Shown here one piece after another: positions 61,461 to 64,000 of a stretch of DNA of 64,000 nt (position 1 is its first letter; each line of letters starts with the position of its first letter). The position numbers were made by a program, and so were the translations under genes. The notes beneath the pieces are model-generated. The model was given only the letters and a program-made list of their open reading frames with translations, did no database searches and was not told the DNA's origin. The stretch lies in contig NZ_CP144125.1 of assembly GCF_036429475.1 (NCBI RefSeq), positions 1,054,001 through 1,118,000 on the forward strand, read 5' to 3'. The stretch comes from Halalkalicoccus sp. CGA53 (lineage in GTDB: Archaea > Halobacteriota > Halobacteria > Halobacteriales > Halalkalicoccaceae).

Positions 61461-62198
61461 ATGGTGGACACGGAGACGAGCGATCGGGCGAGCGAGCGAG
61501 GCGGGGCCGAGAGCGTGACGTTCACGCGAGGCGGCGTCGTCGCGGGCTTTCTCACCTGCCTCCCGATCACGTTCGGCGTCGCCGGCTACGGGGTCGCCTT
61601 CGGCGTCCTCGCCGACCGGGTGGGACTGAGCGCGGCCGAGGCGGCGCTGATGAGCGCGACCGTCGTCGCCGGTGCCTCACAGATCGTCGCCGTCGAGCTC
61701 TGGGCCGATCCCATTCCCGTCGTGACGATCCTGCTCACGACGTTCGCGATCAACCTGCGCTACTCGCTGATGGGCGCGGCGCTCGAGCCGTGGTTCCGTC
61801 ACCTCTCCGCAAGACGAGCGTACGGCAGCCTCTTCCTCATGGCCGACGAGAACTGGGCGCTCACCATGCGGGACCTGAAGACGGGGAGCGGCCGCGGCGC
61901 GTTCCTGCTCGGCAGCGGGATCGCGGTCTGGAGTTTCTGGGTCGTCTCGACGGTCCTCGGCGTCATCGCCGGGGGCGCGATCGGCGACCCGGAGACGTTC
62001 GGCATCGACTTCGTCCTCGCGGCGGTGTTCGTCGCGCTCGCAGTCGAACTCTGGGAGGGGGCGTCGAACTCGCTCGTGCCGTGGCTCGTCGCGCTCTCGG
62101 TCGCGCTGGTCTCCTCCGAACTGCTCCACGGCCACTGGTACATCCTGCTCGGCGGGTTCGCCGCCGCTGGGGTGGAGGCGATCCGTCATGGCCGCTAG
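61461..62198 (+). CDS. azlC: AzlC-type branched-chain amino acid exporter, large subunit
   Basis: A 245-residue membrane protein with the AzlC pattern: a short soluble start, then FLTCLPITFGVAGYGVAFGVLADRVGLS (shorter pieces of it being characteristic), FAINLRYSLMGAALEPW and ADENWALTMR near the loop, with about five to six helices. With AzlD it exports branched-chain amino acids such as azaleucine. The next gene overlaps it by 11 bases. It lies divergent from aroB'. Confidence 0.9.
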   Translation: MVDTETSDRASERGGAESVTFTRGGVVAGFLTCLPITFGVAGYGVAFGVLADRVGLSAAEAALMSATVVAGASQIVAVELWADPIPVVTILLTTFAINLRYSLMGAALEPWFRHLSARRAYGSLFLMADENWALTMRDLKTGSGRGAFLLGSGIAVWSFWVVSTVLGVIAGGAIGDPETFGIDFVLAAVFVALAVELWEGASNSLVPWLVALSVALVSSELLHGHWYILLGGFAAAGVEAIRHGR

Positions 62199-62505
62199 CG
62201 CGCTCCTGCTCGACCCGCTCGTCGTCGGCGTGATCCTCGCGATGGCGCTCGTCACGGTGCTCACGAAGGTCGGGGGGCTCTGGCTCCTGAGCACGACCGA
62301 CGTGAGCGAGCGCGTCGAGGCTGGACTCTCGGTGCTCCCCGGTGCGATCGTGGTCGCGCTCCTCGGACCCGAACTCGCGAGCGGCGGGCCCGCCGAGTGG
62401 GCCGCCGCGGGAGTCGTTTTGCTCACGATGTGGCGGACCGAGAGTATCCTGCTCGCGCTCTGTGCCGGTGTCGGCGCGGTCGTCCTGTTCAGGGCGATGC
62501 TGTGA
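62188..62505 (+). CDS. azlD: AzlD-type small subunit of amino acid exporter
   Basis: A 105-residue protein with about four hydrophobic segments, including TVLTKVGGLWLL and the family's V-x-x-A-L-L-G-P-E pattern (GAIVVALLGPELASGG). Partner of AzlC, translated in a different frame from the overlapping region, so the pair is coupled. Size is normal for AzlD. Confidence 0.88.
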   Translation: MAASALLLDPLVVGVILAMALVTVLTKVGGLWLLSTTDVSERVEAGLSVLPGAIVVALLGPELASGGPAEWAAAGVVLLTMWRTESILLALCAGVGAVVLFRAML

Positions 62506-62666
62506 TCGAACCCCGCCCAGCGTCCCCCTCGAACCGGGTCGAGCCGTGGGCGACTTCCCGTCCGGAATCGTCCACCAGAGATCCGAGTTCTGCCACGATC
62601 GTGGTCTCCCTGGGACGCTGGATACCCATCCGAAATCCATATCACCTCTTCGCTCGACGGACCTCC

Positions 62667-62909
62667 ATGTACGACGGAATCGCCGAACTCCTGATCGAGG
62701 CGCTGGTCCTCGCCGGGTACGCCTCGATCGCCCTCGTCCTCGTACTCGTCGGCCTCCTCGTCGAGTACTCGACGCTCTCGCTCGCGCTCTCGGGTGAGTT
62801 CCTCCTCGCGGTCTGGGTCGGCGGGTTCGGGGCCATCGCGCTCTGGTCAGCCTACCTCGTCTTCAGCCGGAAGCTCTTGCCGCTCCTGGGACGGACCGTC
62901 GCGGCGTAG
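62667..62909 (+). CDS. Small two-helix membrane protein
   Basis: An 80-residue protein: YDGIAELLIEALVLAGYASIALVLVLVGLLVE is the first helix region, GEFLLAVWVGGFGAIALWSAYLVF the second, and a basic tail RKLLPLLGRT follows. It sits between azlD and a minus-strand gene, without operon partner. Function unknown. Codon usage is genomic. Confidence 0.7.
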   Translation: MYDGIAELLIEALVLAGYASIALVLVLVGLLVEYSTLSLALSGEFLLAVWVGGFGAIALWSAYLVFSRKLLPLLGRTVAA

Positions 62910-62925
62910 ACCCCCCGTTCCGTCC

Positions 62926-63171
62926 TCACGTCCCGTCGAACTCGTACTCGTCGGCGAACAGTGTCACCCGCTCGCCGGGGCGAAGCCCGTCGACGACGAG
63001 GCCGAACTCGTCGCCGCCGGAGAACGGTCTGAGACGCGGCGGATCGGCGTCGGCCTCCGTCCGCTCGCAGACGAGTTCGATCGACCCGGTCGAGTCCGCC
63101 CTGAGTTCGATGCCGTTCATGGCCACCGCTACGCGCTCGGTGTGCTTCACGGTAGCCCCGCGAACGCCCAT
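62926..63171 (-). CDS. Small acidic protein, unknown function
   Basis: An 81-residue frame with strand pattern: GVRGATVKHTERVAVAMNGIELRADSTGSIELVCERTEADADPPRLRPFSGGDEFGLVVDGL (quoted in short pieces), ending in ADEYEFDGT. Its acidic make-up and codon bias support a real gene; a GTG at 63150 is an alternative start. A longer frame extends antisense into the arsA-like gene and is rejected. No domain recognised. Confidence 0.55.
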   Translation of the reverse strand: MGVRGATVKHTERVAVAMNGIELRADSTGSIELVCERTEADADPPRLRPFSGGDEFGLVVDGLRPGERVTLFADEYEFDGT

Positions 63172-63240
63172 AGAGGCGTCACGAACCGCCTCGAACCGAA
63201 CGGACCGACAGTATAGGTTCGTCCGGCCCTTCTCCCCGAC

Positions 63241-64000
63241 GTGACCGAATTCGTCCTCTACGGCGGGAAAGGAGGCGTCGGCAAGACCACCTGTGCGGCG
63301 GCGACGGCGCTCGCCGCCGCGGCGGGGGGAACCGACACCCTCGTCGTCTCGACCGATCCCGCCCACTCGCTGTCGGACTCGTTCGAAGCCGACCTCGGCC
63401 CCGACCCGACCGCGCTCGGGGAGGGGCTCTGGGCGGTCGAGATCGACCCCGAGGTACAGAAAGACGAGTACCGGGAGATCCTCGAGGCGCTCGCGAAGGA
63501 CCTCCGTTCCGTCGGGATTCGAATGGACGACGAGGACGTCGCCGACGTCTTCTCCGCAGGGATGCCCCCTGGCGGCGACGAACTCGCCGCGCTCGACCGG
63601 CTCGCCACCTACGCCGAGGACGACCGCTTCGACCTGATCGTTCTGGATACCGCGCCAACCGGCCACACCCTCAGACTGCTCGACCTCCCGGACGTGATGG
63701 ACACCGCCCTCGAGAAGACGCTCTCGCTCCGGGGGCAGGTACGGAGGATCGGCGACTCCGCCCGCCGGGTGATGCTCGGGCCGGCCTCGTACTTCGGGAG
63801 TTCAGGACGGAACGACAAGGACATCCTCGTGCTGAAAGCACGGATGGAGCGTGCCCGTGACACGCTCACCGATCCCGAGAGGACCGAGTTCCGTGTCGTG
63901 TTGATCCCCGAGGCGATGGCGATTTCGGAATCCGAACGGCTGGTCGCTCGCCTGCGCGAGTATGGGATGCCGGTCCGAACGCTCGTCGTGAACAGGGTGC
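63241..64000 (+). CDS. ArsA/Get3-family ATPase, N-terminal part
   Basis: The gene runs off the right edge (253 residues visible). GTG start; the deviant Walker A is GKGGVGKTTCAAATALA at residues 9-25, followed by STDPAHSLSDSF (switch I) and DTAPTGHTLRLL (switch II). Archaeal members resemble Get3/TRC40, which targets tail-anchored membrane proteins, rather than true arsenite pumps. No ArsB or ArsR gene is seen nearby. The missing C-terminal part should hold the tail-anchored-protein-binding groove or the rest of the second domain. Confidence 0.9.
   Translation, partial: MTEFVLYGGKGGVGKTTCAAATALAAAAGGTDTLVVSTDPAHSLSDSFEADLGPDPTALGEGLWAVEIDPEVQKDEYREILEALAKDLRSVGIRMDDEDVADVFSAGMPPGGDELAALDRLATYAEDDRFDLIVLDTAPTGHTLRLLDLPDVMDTALEKTLSLRGQVRRIGDSARRVMLGPASYFGSSGRNDKDILVLKARMERARDTLTDPERTEFRVVLIPEAMAISESERLVARLREYGMPVRTLVVNRV

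Noticed and set aside
63172-63666. N-terminal extension of the small minus-strand gene over the ArsA-like gene
   Set aside because: The ArsA-like frame has clear P-loop and switch motifs; the antisense extension has none.

Overview
The window is chromosomal DNA from a haloarchaeon (class Halobacteria); I do not assign a genus. Support comes from very high GC with G/C-ending codons, strongly acidic proteins, TATA-like boxes about 25-30 bases before start codons (many genes look leaderless), ATGA/GTGA stop-start overlaps, and archaeal marker genes: class I lysyl-tRNA synthetase, archaeal UMP kinase, ribosomal protein S19e, a PDCD5 homologue, the proteasome-activating nucleotidase, pyruvoyl arginine decarboxylase, IF-2/aIF5B, Nob1 and archaeal 3-dehydroquinate synthase II. 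No rRNA, tRNA, CRISPR array or recognisable transposase was seen.

Layout. 0-9 kb: end of a secreted PQQ-propeller-like protein, a PitA-like chlorite dismutase/monooxygenase fusion, a PadR regulator, a PDZ site-2 protease, the lysS-pyrH pair and a MobB-MoaE molybdopterin fusion. 9-18 kb: second site-2 protease, thiL, a translation cluster (rps19e, PDCD5-like, PP-loop ATPase, hisS), a sulfatase, a membrane-anchored methyltransferase and truA. 18-26 kb: MFS transporter, HTH regulator, M28 peptidase/SRPBCC pair, FAD oxidase and pepF. 26-33 kb: pan, arginine decarboxylase, DUF5811-JAMM desampylase-like pair, a zinc-ribbon protein, a lipoprotein ComEC-type hydrolase coupled to DUF3006, and infB.

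33.4-36.7 kb is the one clearly accessory block: three same-strand, tightly packed genes (Tat-exported ThuA-like protein, CARDB-like protein, small membrane protein) with much more A/T in third positions over most of their length, placed between infB and a PRC-barrel/nob1 pair. 37-45 kb: nob1, a MutS-family ATPase with HhH, a His-rich secreted protein under a membrane-bound winged-helix regulator, metY, a disulfide oxidoreductase and KDG kinase. 45-51 kb: a lipoprotein, mutL and mutS (translationally coupled), a zinc ribbon and a cupin. 51-64 kb: folate cyclo-ligase homologue, a very acidic repeat lipoprotein, ThiD-ThiN coupled to an AIR-synthase-like protein, gamma-glutamylcysteine ligase-like gshA, an alcohol dehydrogenase/AhpD/DUF1059 cluster with a frameshifted FilR1-type regulator, 3-dehydroquinate synthase II, azlCD, and the start of an ArsA/Get3 ATPase that runs off the end.

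Most of the window is housekeeping. The best candidates for something undescribed are the 33.4-36.7 kb cassette, the possible metal-sensing pair at 39.4-40.4 kb, the dyad-rich segment near 44.9 kb, and the long inverted-repeat element at 15.56-15.64 kb.
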